This document shows, piece after piece, positions 14,963 through 26,500 of a stretch of DNA of 64,000 bases. Source of the stretch: Podaxis mareebaensis (lineage: Eukaryota > Basidiomycota > Agaricomycetes > Agaricales > Agaricaceae); the NCBI GenBank assembly GCA_018524725.1, contig JAEUWP010000515.1, positions 62,001-126,000 of the forward strand, read 5' to 3'. The notes below the pieces were generated by a model. That model was given only the letters and a program-made list of their open reading frames with translations. It was not told the DNA's origin and made no database searches. How positions within the stretch are numbered: the first letter of the stretch is position 1; every line of letters starts with the position of its first letter. A program made the position numbers and the translations under genes.

Positions 14963-16587
14963 GAGTAGGAGTCTTTATCTCAGGCTGACGCGGATTATGT
15001 TGTCTCAATACATTCCTGTGCGCATGCCATATGGACTTAAGTTCGCACTCGCTTATCGTCAAGCCTGAATCCGCTTGGCACAACTCGGCTGGCTGTCTTT
15101 CCTCAAAAGGTGTTGCGTCCTCGAAGTCGAGTCCGTTTGTTTGTCCCTTATTTTTTCCCTGCTTTAAGCTAGTGAAGGCGATCAGCCACGATCAAAATAG
15201 CCACGAGGCTCATGCGGCTGCAAGTGTAGAGATCATGCCGCTGAGCTCGTAAAGCCCGTGCGCGTTATTGTACCGGCCTGTGTCAAGACCGAGGGGTCTG
15301 GTGGGAGCTATTGATCTCGTCAATTCATCTTACGCCATAAAATATGCCCGAGCATGCGTGTAATGGAAATCGGGTTTTGCCAAGAGTTGTTCTAAAGAAA
15401 TCACGCAATTTTTAGAACGGCTTCTTGTTTTGCTCGAGATTACTTATTTTTTTCAAAATTACATGTCGTTGATCTGCATTCGCTCCAAAATACAAGAGGA
15501 AAAAAACAACTCGGCATTGTGTGGTTGCCGAGACAAAAAGAATGAAACTACTTACAACCACTTATTTCTGTGTTCGCCAAACTCTATACCTTAGTCTATC
15601 ACCTGCTACCTCTCGACGAGATATTGGTGTTACCGGGAGAAATCTGGATATTAATTTTTCCCCAGCTCCTCCATTGGTATTTTAATTTTATCAACGGCTA
15701 GTCCATCCTCCATCCCAAGGGGATATCAAGTCCCCAAATGTTGGGCTAGGGTTGAGCGTCGAATGCGAGGAATAAGTACGGTGTGCGATTCCCGTCGCAC
15801 GCACTACTATGACTCATTATGCTATCAGCCCGAGTGCTCCATTGGCTTCCCCTCCCTCTCCCTCTGCTTATCTCGGAACACTGCCTCGCCACGGCTGGAG
15901 CAGAACTTTGTCAGTGTTTCTGTAACTCGCAATATTCGGTAATACATCGACATAAGTAGTTCGCTACTCAGAAATTACTCCATTGCTGCTCCGCGTGACA
16001 TACGTCCGTCAGCGTCAGAATTCCGAAAACCTCCCGGAACAGGCTCGAAGAGGAACAATTTACATTTTGATTGTCGTGAGCGCAGGTAGCAAAAGCTTCC
16101 ATTTCGTTTTCTCTTTTCTGGGTTTACGAGCTTGTGAGTGTGCCAGCGGATGATAGTATTGTGTTGCATGACGTAGAAGGGACTGCAAAAACCCGTTTAA
16201 GCGTTGTCTCCAGCTGAAGCTTTGCGGTGTACCTAGTGATCCACTCTGTAACCCGGATCCTTATCGATGCTGAGCTCTGACAATTGCTAGTGTTGGTCCG
16301 GTAACGGTCAGAAGGGTGGACTGGTGATTAGGTTCCAAGTTAACGATAAGATAAGTGTATGGATCTATCATCACGGTGCTATGTGCTACGCATAGGTATC
16401 TACGAATGATTAGTCCTTAACTGGGGAAATATTATGAATGGTTGATTGAGGTAAGGCGCTTTACGGCAGCACCTGCCAACGAAATCGTAATAATGGCGGA
16501 TTTGCCAGGGTAAGCAGGTGAAATGTCCCCCAAGCTATCACCGAGGACCACTGCAATCCACCATGGGTCGCTTAGGAGAAAAGAAGA
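14963..16587. other. Intergenic between convergent genes
   Basis: 1.6 kb between the ends of the DCAF5-like and QNG1-like genes. No ORF with family resemblance, no RNA gene and no clear repeat was found. AT-rich around 15400-15700. Confidence 0.6.
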
Positions 16588-18182
16588 CTAGTACCAGATG
16601 CTCCGTGTGTGGTGGATGGGTGCCAGTTCCGCAGTCTCGATGCCTTCTACCCTCTCCTCCCCGTTCTCGATCCTCTTCGCCAGGTCCCAAAGATAAAAAT
16701 CAATAAGGACGCTGCTTACTGTTTCCACCTTCTCCGACTGCCCCTGGTCTCGACCACTCGAGCTCAGGGACCGCACGATCTCGTGCCGTACACGCTCGAT
16801 GGCGATAATACTCGACGCGCGCAAGCTCACTTCTTCTCGACAACCAGGGATCAGATCAGCACCTGATTTAAGTAGACGCATCAAAGAAGGCGGGTAGTTC
16901 AGAATCCGGAGGTGGTGTAGAATCTGGGGAACTCGGTAGTCGGCAAACATGGTAAGTTCGTGTATGCGAGGTCCTAGGGGTCCCGGGAACAGCGGGTGAG
17001 GTGTTGAAGGAGTTTCGGGATAGAAAGCAGCCCAGAGCTCCGCTACGAGGATTTGAGCTCGTTTCCAGAAATATACTTGCGACAAGAATGCGCATATAAG
17101 CATCACCAAAGAAGCAGATTGCGTGTTCTCACCTGTCCGACCTTGGTACCAGACTTGGTCCCTGAAGGAAGGAAACGTGTCGATGACCATTTTCACGAGG
17201 TCTAGGGCAGAACCTTGCCCATGATGTCGTATGTGGAACTCATCAATGAACCCCTTGAAAGAACCACCGAAACTCTGGATTTTAATGTGATTATCACATG
17301 TGAAGAGGAACCCAAGGTAATGGAAGGCGCTTACGTTGCATAGAATGAATCCCACCTCACGCATGATACGTATTCGATCGTGGATTAGAGGCATATTTTC
17401 AGTTGATTGCTGCGTGGGCCGGAATACATGCTCAATCAAAGAATCCGGACACATTATTTCCGATGAATAAAATTCCGGGTTTACAAAAGGTATATCCTCA
17501 TCCCATAGTGCTGCAGGTGGATCAGAAAACGAGAACGGAGCTCAGGCGAAATATCACATACCGCGGTCGAGTGACGCCACAAGACTCCAGTATCCTGTAA
17601 ACACTTGCCGCCGGCCGTCGCCGTCCTTTTTGGTCTCGTCCCAGCTTGCATACCACTCAACACCATATCTTTCTTTCTTTCCTTCATGTAATGACCAAAA
17701 GCTGAAATTCAAAGAAGAAATGAGGAATATCCAGTCGAAGACAGTTTTGGTTAACGGATGAGTTGGATCGTAGGGTTCTGGAGGGCATATATGCAAGGGG
17801 TGCATACGCCACGTCCGTGGGGTATACGAGTCTTGCTCAAGCTTTCTTCTAATCTGCTCACGGGAGAGTTTCGAAGGAGGGGAGGGGTTTTTGCCGTTCA
17901 GAACTCGACTGGAGGGGTATCAGAGACGGGGGGCAGACGAACGTAGTTTGCGGCCACCTTCACACCGTTCACATCAATTTGCACAAGCTCTGTTGCCTGT
18001 CAAAAGGAGAAAGGCGAGTTCGTAAGCGGTTTTCCGCGAGTGTCACTAAACTATTTCCATACCTTGTATGCGTATTCTGAACTTTCTACTACAGGGTTTT
18101 GCGAAGGCATATTTGAACTTTTTTGAGCAGCGAGCTTCTCGTTGCTGAACTCAAGCTTTAAGAAGAAGTCAGAAGTAGTCAT
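16588..18182 (-). CDS. Queuosine salvage protein, QNG1-like (DUF2419)
   Basis: Family known to release queuine base from queuosine nucleosides or nucleotides so that eukaryotes can modify tRNA. Six exons read downward: 18182-18063, 17996-17943, 17853-17562, 17510-17335, 17274-17133, 17075-16588, giving 423 residues. Family text is clear: YTPRTWRMHPLHICPPEP, VFDWIFLISSLNFSFWS, ENMPLIHDRIRIMREVG, FGGSFKGFIDEF, VYFWKRAQILVAELW, FADYRVPQILHHL and DFYLWDLAKR. Two introns, 60 and 57 nt, are multiples of three and read open; they were removed because their translations interrupt conserved blocks. A second ATG at 18110 (MPSQNPVVESSEY) is an alternative start giving 399 residues and looks closer to the family N terminus. 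Confidence 0.93.
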
Positions 18183-18826
18183 GATGTGCTCCCAGAAATC
18201 GGAAGAGGGCGGTAGTTAAAGAACAGAAAAAGTGTAATAAATCACAGTCAAATTTTGGCTTATTTCCTCAACAGGCCAAGCGCCCAAAAAATACCCGGAC
18301 CCTGCTGACGTGGTGAAACCCCCGAGATCTCATTTGCCGATCTTATCTTATCTCGTAAGCCGGAGGCCAACACTCCTGAGCATGACATCCGTGCGACCAC
18401 TTGTGCAATACAATTATAACTCATATGCAGCATTGTCAGAGTCAAGATGGCTAGGACATAAAACACTTCTTATATAATCCTGTTTTCCAGAATAACAAAA
18501 TATTCACCGATCCTGCTCATGAGTCGTTTCTCCTCCCAATATTTTCTCCCCGTGTTCCTTCAATTCTGGCTGTTGAAGGACTTGCGTTAACTTTCCAAAG
18601 TCCGACGATAAAATGTTGAATTACCTTGTGTAGGAGCTGTGACGGGCGAAGAGGCTCATGAGTTTCTTTAAGAAAGCGAGCGAAACGTGACTGCTTACAG
18701 TTCCGCGGGCTTTCTAATATTTATGGATTGCCGAATTAGTAAACCCTACACGCTTTTAAATGAATAACGGCCCACCTGTGCAACCCCTAAAACGCCAATT
18801 GATTCAGTAAACATGTCCCTTTATCA
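18183..18826. other. Intergenic: upstream of QNG1-like gene
   Basis: 644 bp between two tandem minus-strand genes. It must hold the QNG1-like promoter and the 3' end of the GTPase gene. No ORF or repeat stands out. Confidence 0.6.
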
Positions 18827-20490
18827 TTATTCGGTTCCAAAACAAAGCGACGTACCTATCACCTGTTCCTTGAAAGGGACCCTCGTTGTCCCAGAATCCC
18901 TCGGAGGTGCTTTCGCTCCTTCATAGCGGTATCCAGAGTCATGCACCTCTTGACTCGGATCAGCGCGGACTGTCGTTCCGTCCCCGGGTTGAGTGGAACC
19001 TGAGGAAAAGTTGACATGTTAGCCAGATTGGACTTTGAATCGCTTAAGGGAAGGTTGTCAGGTCCGGGGGCTTACCCTGTTGGGGTAGATCGTCAACTCT
19101 CGCTGGAGGTGCGAACGAGGAAGGAAGTGGGAGAGAGCCTTCGTTCTGGCGTGCGATAGTTGGAGGACTCTGTTCTGAAGCAGCAGGACGCGCTGTAGTG
19201 CCATCAGCTATTGAAGTCATTTCGAAGCAGTATTAACAAAGATTGTAGGCATGAATGTATGTATATGTATCACTCGCTCGACGACGGGGTATATCATCGC
19301 ACAACGTCATTACCCACCCCTCCCCCTTCAGCGGCCTTGTATCACGACCGCTTTCTGAGGTTTATGGTCAGAAATAAGCCCATTAACAACAAATAATAAA
19401 GAAATACCTACTGCTCTAGTTTTCCTCGGCGCCAAATGCATGGTAAATCGCCTCAAAATCGGGATCTTTAACTGGGAGGCCTGTTCAGCTGCTTTCAAGC
19501 ACTCGGCGTCGGCTCTGTCCAACTCCTTCCTCAAATCCTCTGCGCGTCCTTCACCTTCGGCTTCCTCGACTTGGTGACGGAGCGACGTCCAAGCGTCTCG
19601 GCATTGTACGAGAAATGGACTAAGGTACTCATTGAACAAGATTCTGCCGACTTGGGTCTCCTTGAGGGATCTCCCAAGATCGACTAGTTCCTCTTGCAAG
19701 AGCAAGGTCTCCTTTTCTTCTCCTTCCTTGCTCAATTGCTCAACGATGCGCCATGCCTCTGCAGACTCGTTCTTAACCAGACGGCAGACTTCGGACCCGT
19801 GGCGAATGCAGGGTTCCCAACTGGTCCTCCGAAGCTCCTGTTCCTTCGCTATACCCACATCAGGTTCGACTTTCTCCCACCTGGTGGATACAAGGATGAC
19901 TCTTTTCATTGCAATATCGCCACAAATCGTCCCAAAAAGCTGCAAGTTCTTGAACGGCTGGAAATCGAGAGCGTTCTCGATTATAGGGTACAGGAATACT
20001 AGACCACTGAGGCGAACGTTATTCTCGTACCTGAAGGATGCATTGACCAATCAGAACATGAAGCTATCATCGAAAAGACGTCCTACGTTTTCCCAAACCA
20101 CTCGCTGATTATTTTCAAAATCTGCGTATCAGGTGTGATGTTATCGAAGCCAGGGACTTCAACAAGAACTAGACGATCGCCATAGGTAGGGTGACCCACA
20201 ACACGGGTGGCTTGAACTTGACTCTGGTCGAGTTCGGCGTCAGCAACTCCCTCGATTCTGGGGTAGTTATTTCTGTTTGTAAGGAGCCGGATGAACTGGA
20301 TGCGCGAGGTAAGCAAATTCTCCCGAAGTTTCGACATATTATCCTACATTACTCTTGCCAGAGCCGGTAGGACCCGTGAACCTAGGCTGGCTTAAGCAAG
20401 ATATGAAAGAGCTCGTTGGATAGTTACATACCCAATAACGATATCATCTTCCCGGATGCCAGTGATTGGGTGGACTGCTTGGGCTGACAT
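18827..20490 (-). CDS. AIG1/septin-like P-loop GTPase, fungal expanded family
   Basis: Predicted cytosolic GTP-binding protein of the AIG1/GIMAP-like type, a family often expanded in mushrooms with unknown roles. Exons, read downward: 20490-20432, 20381-20348, 20295-20087, 20030-19408, 19207-19076, 18999-18827; 409 residues. The Walker A motif GPTGSGKS is built across a tiny 34-nt exon. Next come a G2-like QATRVV, the G3-like LVEVPGFDN and a G4-like VSTRWEKV. A charged, probably coiled-coil region follows (EEAEGEGRAEDLRKELDRA), then a Pro/Ser-rich tail. The start MSAQAVHPITGIRED keeps frame into Walker A. The last exon end (stop at 18829-18827) is less certain, since a GT just before it could start another intron. 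Confidence 0.82.
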
Positions 20491-21222
20491 CGTTGGTTGG
20501 TCGAAGGTGAATCTGAGCAGCAGCGACAATGATTAGTACGCTTCAGGTGACGGGTCTGCAGAATCCTGACAGCCCAGTTAGGATTGGTCCGGAAATTTCA
20601 GCGCGATACCACAATGCGACCGCCACGAGGATCCAAACTCTCATCAAGCATCAGGATTAAACGAGTATCGTGCATCTGTTTTATATTTTCAATTAAATTT
20701 GCTGGAAAAACGAGGCATACACGCTTCCAAAGATATCACCAATATAACTTGAGGCACCTTGGCAAGGACGGCTCCGAAGACAGTACTCCTGAAGGGGATA
20801 AATCCAGGGGGAACCGAAATTTCAGCTATCTGGGTTCGTTATCTCGTGGCGCCCGCAGTACTCGTGGTGTGCACCCAGCTATTCCCCGTAAACCACTAAT
20901 ACGGAGGTGTCATCAGTACTGATGAACTTCCGAGAAATTTGTATCGCTCCACACCGTAGCGATGCATACATATGTAGTATCCCCGGCCCAAGGCAAATTG
21001 CACTATAAACGATTGATGATCGACTTCACGTTGTGATCTCCTAACCAGTTCTCCTGATGAGGCTGTCGGAATCGAAACGCATTACATTCTGTCACTTGGG
21101 AATACGAGCGTATAGCCCGGCCCTTATACTTCCGAATGAATAAAACGGAATCGGATATATCATCATACAACGTATTGGTTCAGCAATATACAGAGTATTT
21201 TGTGTCGTATGCAATGGCATCG
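20491..21222. other. Intergenic: upstream of GTPase gene
   Basis: 732 bp between tandem minus-strand genes, holding the GTPase promoter and arrestin-like 3' flank. A 112-codon plus-strand ORF at 20584-20922 has no family features and is not called. Confidence 0.55.
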
Positions 21223-22955
21223 TCAAATTCCCCCTTCACTTGGGCTTGAAGGAACAGAATAGGCTGACCCTGGAGTTTCATGAACAGGCAAATCGGTTGC
21301 TAATCCAATGCCTGCGCCATCAGTAGTCCAGGGATTCGTGGCGAGGCGGATCGGAACAACGAGACGGAAGTCCCTAAAGGGGCACTTCCCAGGATCCGCA
21401 GGGGTCATGGAAAGTACGATACAATCCTGTAGATCACAGTTATTGAGAACCAATCGCGATACGAGGGGCAGACCTGAAATACCTTAACGCTCAAGCCCGC
21501 GGCCCTGAAACCTCCGACTTGGACAAGGTCAAATATGCCTATTTCTCCAGAAAAGGCTGACATCGTAGTTTCATTTCCCTGTAGGAAGATCGTGGTTTGC
21601 AGGAAGCCGTGAAAGTAAAAGTTACGCACGGTATAGTTGAACGTTCCTTGTCCGATGCAGTCCACTCGCCACATGTCTTGTTTTGCCTCACTCACAATCT
21701 CGTTACTGATAACAGGGATTAGTATCGCCAACAAAAGGGGGGAAGAAAACGACGTTTCTTACTGGACGTCAATCGTAGCCTGTCTCAGGGCTTCGACCTT
21801 CATCGCAGCTTTGGGATTTATAGGACCAGGACTTGGCCCGAATGGTAAGAACGCTGCAAGACTGACTGCAGAGGATTCAAAACTGAGATGGAATGGGATC
21901 CTCTGAGTGAAGCAGAAAATCCTTGACTTGGGTAAATGAAGCTTCACGAGGACATCCTGTAAGCGCGATTTTTTCGCTTTTGAAACAGTCTCAAAAGTTC
22001 GCCAATCTGATGTCAGATCAAAGCCTCGAGGTGTCCATACCAGAGGAGGTGGGAGAGGGGAAGAGGGACGAGTGCGAGGATAATACAGGAACGGTGTACT
22101 AACAATCCTACGCAAGTTTAAGAGGGGTCCAATTATATAGTGCAATAATCTGACTTACGTCGTTCCAATATGTATGCCGAGAACCTTTGACTTTACCAAG
22201 GGGACCATAGGCGGAACAGTGCTCGGCCTGTTGATCGAGGCACTGACAGAGTACTGAAAGATGCCAGCTTAAACAATCTGTGGATTCCGCAACGAAAAAG
22301 GTGCTTACTTCGATACTCGCAGTAAAGCCTGGGAGACCTTTCAACTTGACGTCGTATGTAGGGGGAAGGGGCTAGAGAAAACATGCAGTGAGCAGTTAGT
22401 ACAGTGATACCCAAATCAGGGCAACTCACATATGTCATCCCCTCGTAGTCGAAGGTAGCCGGTAATGTCAAAGCGAAATCAAGTTTTTGGGGACAGTCTT
22501 GATTGGTGGGACCTTTCACCCAAAGTAACTTTGTATCCAGAACCAATTTGGCAGAAGATGTTCCCCCTTCCGCTAACTCGTTCAATTTCAAGCGGCCTTC
22601 AATCTATATCCCCATACTGTCAATGCAAGATCCCTCAACGAGGAATGCTACGGGAGTATCTCACCGTAACTTCGACGCTATCCACGCCCTCCGCTTTCTC
22701 TGCATCTAGTTCCACAGTTCCTTCCACTAGGCCATTAATCCCATACACAGGCGTAGCAATCCCATCTTCTTGTGCAATCAACCTCAATCTCGCATGTCCG
22801 TGCTTACTATGCTTAACGAAACTTCCTGCAGGGCGAGGTCTCAGGCGGTCATTGAGTGCGATTCTCTGTTCGCTCTCGAGAGGTTCGGCCGTGTAGGAGG
22901 GTGCACGATGCAAGGAAGGAGGATTAGCATACGACAATAAGCTCTGCGTCGACAT
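21223..22955 (-). CDS. Arrestin-like fold protein
   Basis: Probably a cytosolic adaptor with an arrestin N-like beta-sandwich; fungal relatives can recruit ubiquitin ligases to plasma-membrane cargo, but this one has no assigned role. Seven exons: 22955-22665, 22603-22430, 22371-22309, 22253-22159, 22107-21763, 21705-21483, 21426-21223; 464 residues, all phases consistent. Typical text includes PVYGINGLVEGTVELDAEK, DYEGMTYPLPPTYDVKLKG, STPFLYYPRTRPSSPLPPP, SRIFCFTQRIPFHLSFESSA and RAAGLSVKDCIVLSMTPAD. The start codon precedes STQSLLSYANPPSL. A PPSY-type element (HRAPSY) lies near the N terminus, but a classical PPxY ligase motif was not seen. Called from general resemblance to an agaricomycete family. 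Confidence 0.72.
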
Positions 22956-23555
22956 CTTCCAAGACCTCCCTTCCTTTGGTATTCCAATAATCCGGCGGTG
23001 CGAATTGGAGGCAACGTTCAAGAGTAACACAAAGGTGGGTAGTGTTCTGGATATCGAAGGCTGAGGAGTTCTCCACACCGGGCACCAAGAGAATCCGTCC
23101 GACGGCGTGACCCTGCGGGGATGGGAAGAGACACGTCCATATGGTCATTTTCGTCGAGGTTGACTAATTTTGGCATGGTATGGACCCCCTGATCCCTAGC
23201 CCTTGTGAGACTGGGAATGGATCAATGTCAATGGAAACGTTGAGAAATGTTGCGGAAATGCACATGTATCATGATTGGGGGGAGTGGTTTATTTCAGGAA
23301 GCTTGCTAATTAGGCGCCAGTCATTCTCCACAGTACTCGGATGTTCCATTGTTCTTAAAGATAGACCAAACGTCAAGAGAGCAGCTAGACACTGGGCGCA
23401 ATTTATTATTGAATGAAGTGATGTCTACGAAGATATGCGAAAGCTGGTCGTGATGCATCTCTGGTCCGTGATTCCAATAATTATACACTACAAGAACAAT
23501 ACAGCAAAACAACGTGGACAACAGATGAAAAACCACAATGCACATAGAGTCAACA
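22956..23555. other. Intergenic: upstream of arrestin-like gene
   Basis: 600 bp holding the arrestin-like promoter and the 3' flank of the Mlp1 gene. Short ORFs only. Confidence 0.55.
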
Positions 23556-26500
23556 CTATGGACCTGGAGCGGGACGACGAATCTGCACCGGTCCTTTGCC
23601 CGCCCCGTCCGAGGGCTTCAGGCGCTTGGCGAGTGAGTCATCAGCCGCCGTGGTCCCTTCCTCACGAGGCCGTTTGTTCGCAGCGCCCATGATCGACATT
23701 CCTGCGGGTGCTGTCGGTGCTTGCGACGAAGCTGCAGCTGCAGCGGCTTGTTGTGCGGGTGAGGGTCTTACGGGGGGTACTCTGGCTGCCGCGCCACGTG
23801 CCAGAGGAACTCCACCTCTGCCGCGCAAAGGAACGCTACCACGCGCAGCAGTAGCAGCAGCAGGGTTTGCTGTGTTCATCGAGGGTTTGCGGGGGAGTGC
23901 ATTAGCAGGTTGTGTAGTTGGCGTCGTTGCTGTTGCGGTAGAAGTAGGAGCTTGGGTAGTTTGAGGGGCAGGAGCGGGTGCTGATTGGGTAGAGGCAGGA
24001 GCGGTAGCACTGGCGGCAGTGGCGACAGGGACAGGGACGGCGGGAACAGGGGCAGTAGGCGTAGAAGTGACAGTAGCATCTTGTGGAAGGACTCCTGTAT
24101 TCTTCCACTCGAGGATTTGAGCTTCAAGATCCTTAACCCTCTTCTGTGCCTTGGCGAGCTGAGCGTCCTTGAGTTTTCCTTTTGTCATCTGTTCCCTCCT
24201 TCCACGTTCAACGGCTGATTCGATCTCCGCTTCATGCTGAGCTTTGACCTTTGCGTCGTATTCAGCAATAGCAGCGTCAATAACTGCTTGTTTATCGAAA
24301 CTAGCAGCAGCTGCAGGAGCTTCCTTCTTCGCAACCTCCACGGCAGCATCGACAGCAGTTTTGAGATCTTTCTCGTGTTGCTCAACCAGTTTCTTCTGCA
24401 GAGCTGAGAGTTCTTCTGCATGTTTCTTGACCAATGCTTCTCTGTCTGCTGCCTCTGGATTCGGACCCAACTCACTCTTGAGTTTCTCCACAGCCTCTGA
24501 GACAGCAGCAGCTTGTTGTGCCGCAGCCCGTTCGGCATCAGCTTGCTTGGCTTTGAGGACATCATGGAGTCTAGCCTGGAATTTCTCCTAAACCGCAAGG
24601 TCAGTTGTGTGGAAATGCGCAACGCATAAACTTACGTTCTGGAAACGCAGGTTCTTGGCTTCCTCAACTGCTTTGCGTGCTTCCTCCATTGAAGCCTTAG
24701 AGATTATGAGTATACTACATTTGAGCGGTCTGCAAGTAGAGACTTGCCTTGAGCTTCTCTGTGGCCTCATCTCTAGCCTTGATAAGCTCCGCTTTCTCCT
24801 TCTCCCATGCAACACCGTCAGTCGTAGCAGGGGCGGCGCCTGCACTCTCTTTGCTCCATTTCTCCTTTTCTGCTAACAGCTCGTCCCGCTCCTTCTGAAG
24901 AGTAGCCTATCCAAACTTGAGCAATCGAAGAAAGCGGGCGAAAAGGGGACTCCTCACAATTGTAGTAGCTTGGTCAGCAATCTGTTTCGTCGTTTCTGCA
25001 CTGTTCGCGGCGGCTTCTGGACCTCCTTTGGCGGCTTGCAAGGCACTGATCTCGGTTTCGAGTGCTTTAACACGCTCCTCCAGCTTCTGTTTTTCAGCGG
25101 TGAGATTGACATTCTCCACGCGGGATTTCTCCATCCTGCTCTTGAAAATGTCGTTATTTTTCTGTGCCAAAGCTCTGAAGTTATCCAACTATTGGTGCCA
25201 CGAAATAAATAAATGCGGATGTGCTGGAATTCAAACTTCTTACCCGGGTCGTCATATCCGTGAGGGCTTGCTTGTGCTGAGCCTCAGCTGCTTCAAGGGC
25301 CGCTTTCTTGGCCTCCAGTTCAGTATGTTGTGTTTTCAGGCTATCGATTTCGTCCTTGAGAGCCTGCACCTCGGCGGGGTCGATACGATCATACTACAAT
25401 GGACTGGTCAGCACTGTATCCTTGCGACTCATCAAAGCACAGACCTTGGTCAAAAGTTGGGTATTGCGCTCTTGCCATTTACGGGACTCTTCTTCCAAGC
25501 GCGTTAGCTGTGCCTTGGTAACCTCCAATTCTGCCTGGGCAACACGTGTCTGTTCTTGAGCGGGCTCCAGTTCTTCTGTGACTTTCTTCAGCTGAGCTTC
25601 GAGTTCACGAGACTTCTTGGCATAGTTCTCGCACTCAGCACGGAGTGTCGCGTTGCTCTCCCTGAGAATGTTGAGTTGAGTAATCCTCTCGACGAGCTCC
25701 GCGTGTTGTGCCGCAGAGGCAGCGTTCTCGACAGCTTTCTCGCGTTCCTGTCCAGCATGTCAATCAATAAATGCTGAAGTCATATTGATCGGGTGACTCA
25801 CTTCGGACAATGTAGCCTGTGTCTCCTGCAACGACTTGCTGAGATGCTCGATCTGACGTTTAAGCCGAGCATTCTCGTCGGATGCGAGCTGTAGTTGGAG
25901 ATCGACAATACCCTTCTCCCTACGGAGCCATGAAACGACAGAACGCAGTTCAGCGAGTTTGGTATCAGAGTCTTCGCCGCCTTCCGTCTCCACAGCTTGC
26001 GCTTCGGAAGTAGAACCAGCAGCTTGTCTGATGCGCGCAGCTTGGGTACTGACGGACTCAAGGTGCTGGTGCAAGATGCTATTTTGTGATGAGAGATCCT
26101 TGTACCTAATCAGGAGAGGTTAAGACAATCCATTGGCAATCTAAGTAAAATGACGTACCTCTCATTAAGACCTGCAATCTCTTTGTCCAAGGCCTCCTTC
26201 TGGTGTTTCCAGCTACTTTCCGAGGCTGCAAGCTTAGCCTGGGCGGTCTCAGCAGCAGTGGAGTTGTCGCGAGCGGCTTTCTGAGCGGCGGAGAGATCCT
26301 TGCGCAGAGTCTCGATGGTCTTCATAGCCTCCGCATGTGCAACCAACTCTTTCGAATAACGTTCTTCGGCGGCCTATGAAGAGTCGATATTGTCGTACGT
26401 TTTCAGAGCGTGAAGTATGTCGTACCTTGGCACGTTCCTCCTGAACGCGCAAATCTTGCTCCCACTTACTCTTATCCTCCTCAGAATGCTTCTCGGAAGT

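Noticed and set aside
24917..25507. 196-codon plus-strand ORF
   Set aside because: Shadow of the alanine/glutamate-rich coiled coil of the Mlp1-like gene on the other strand.
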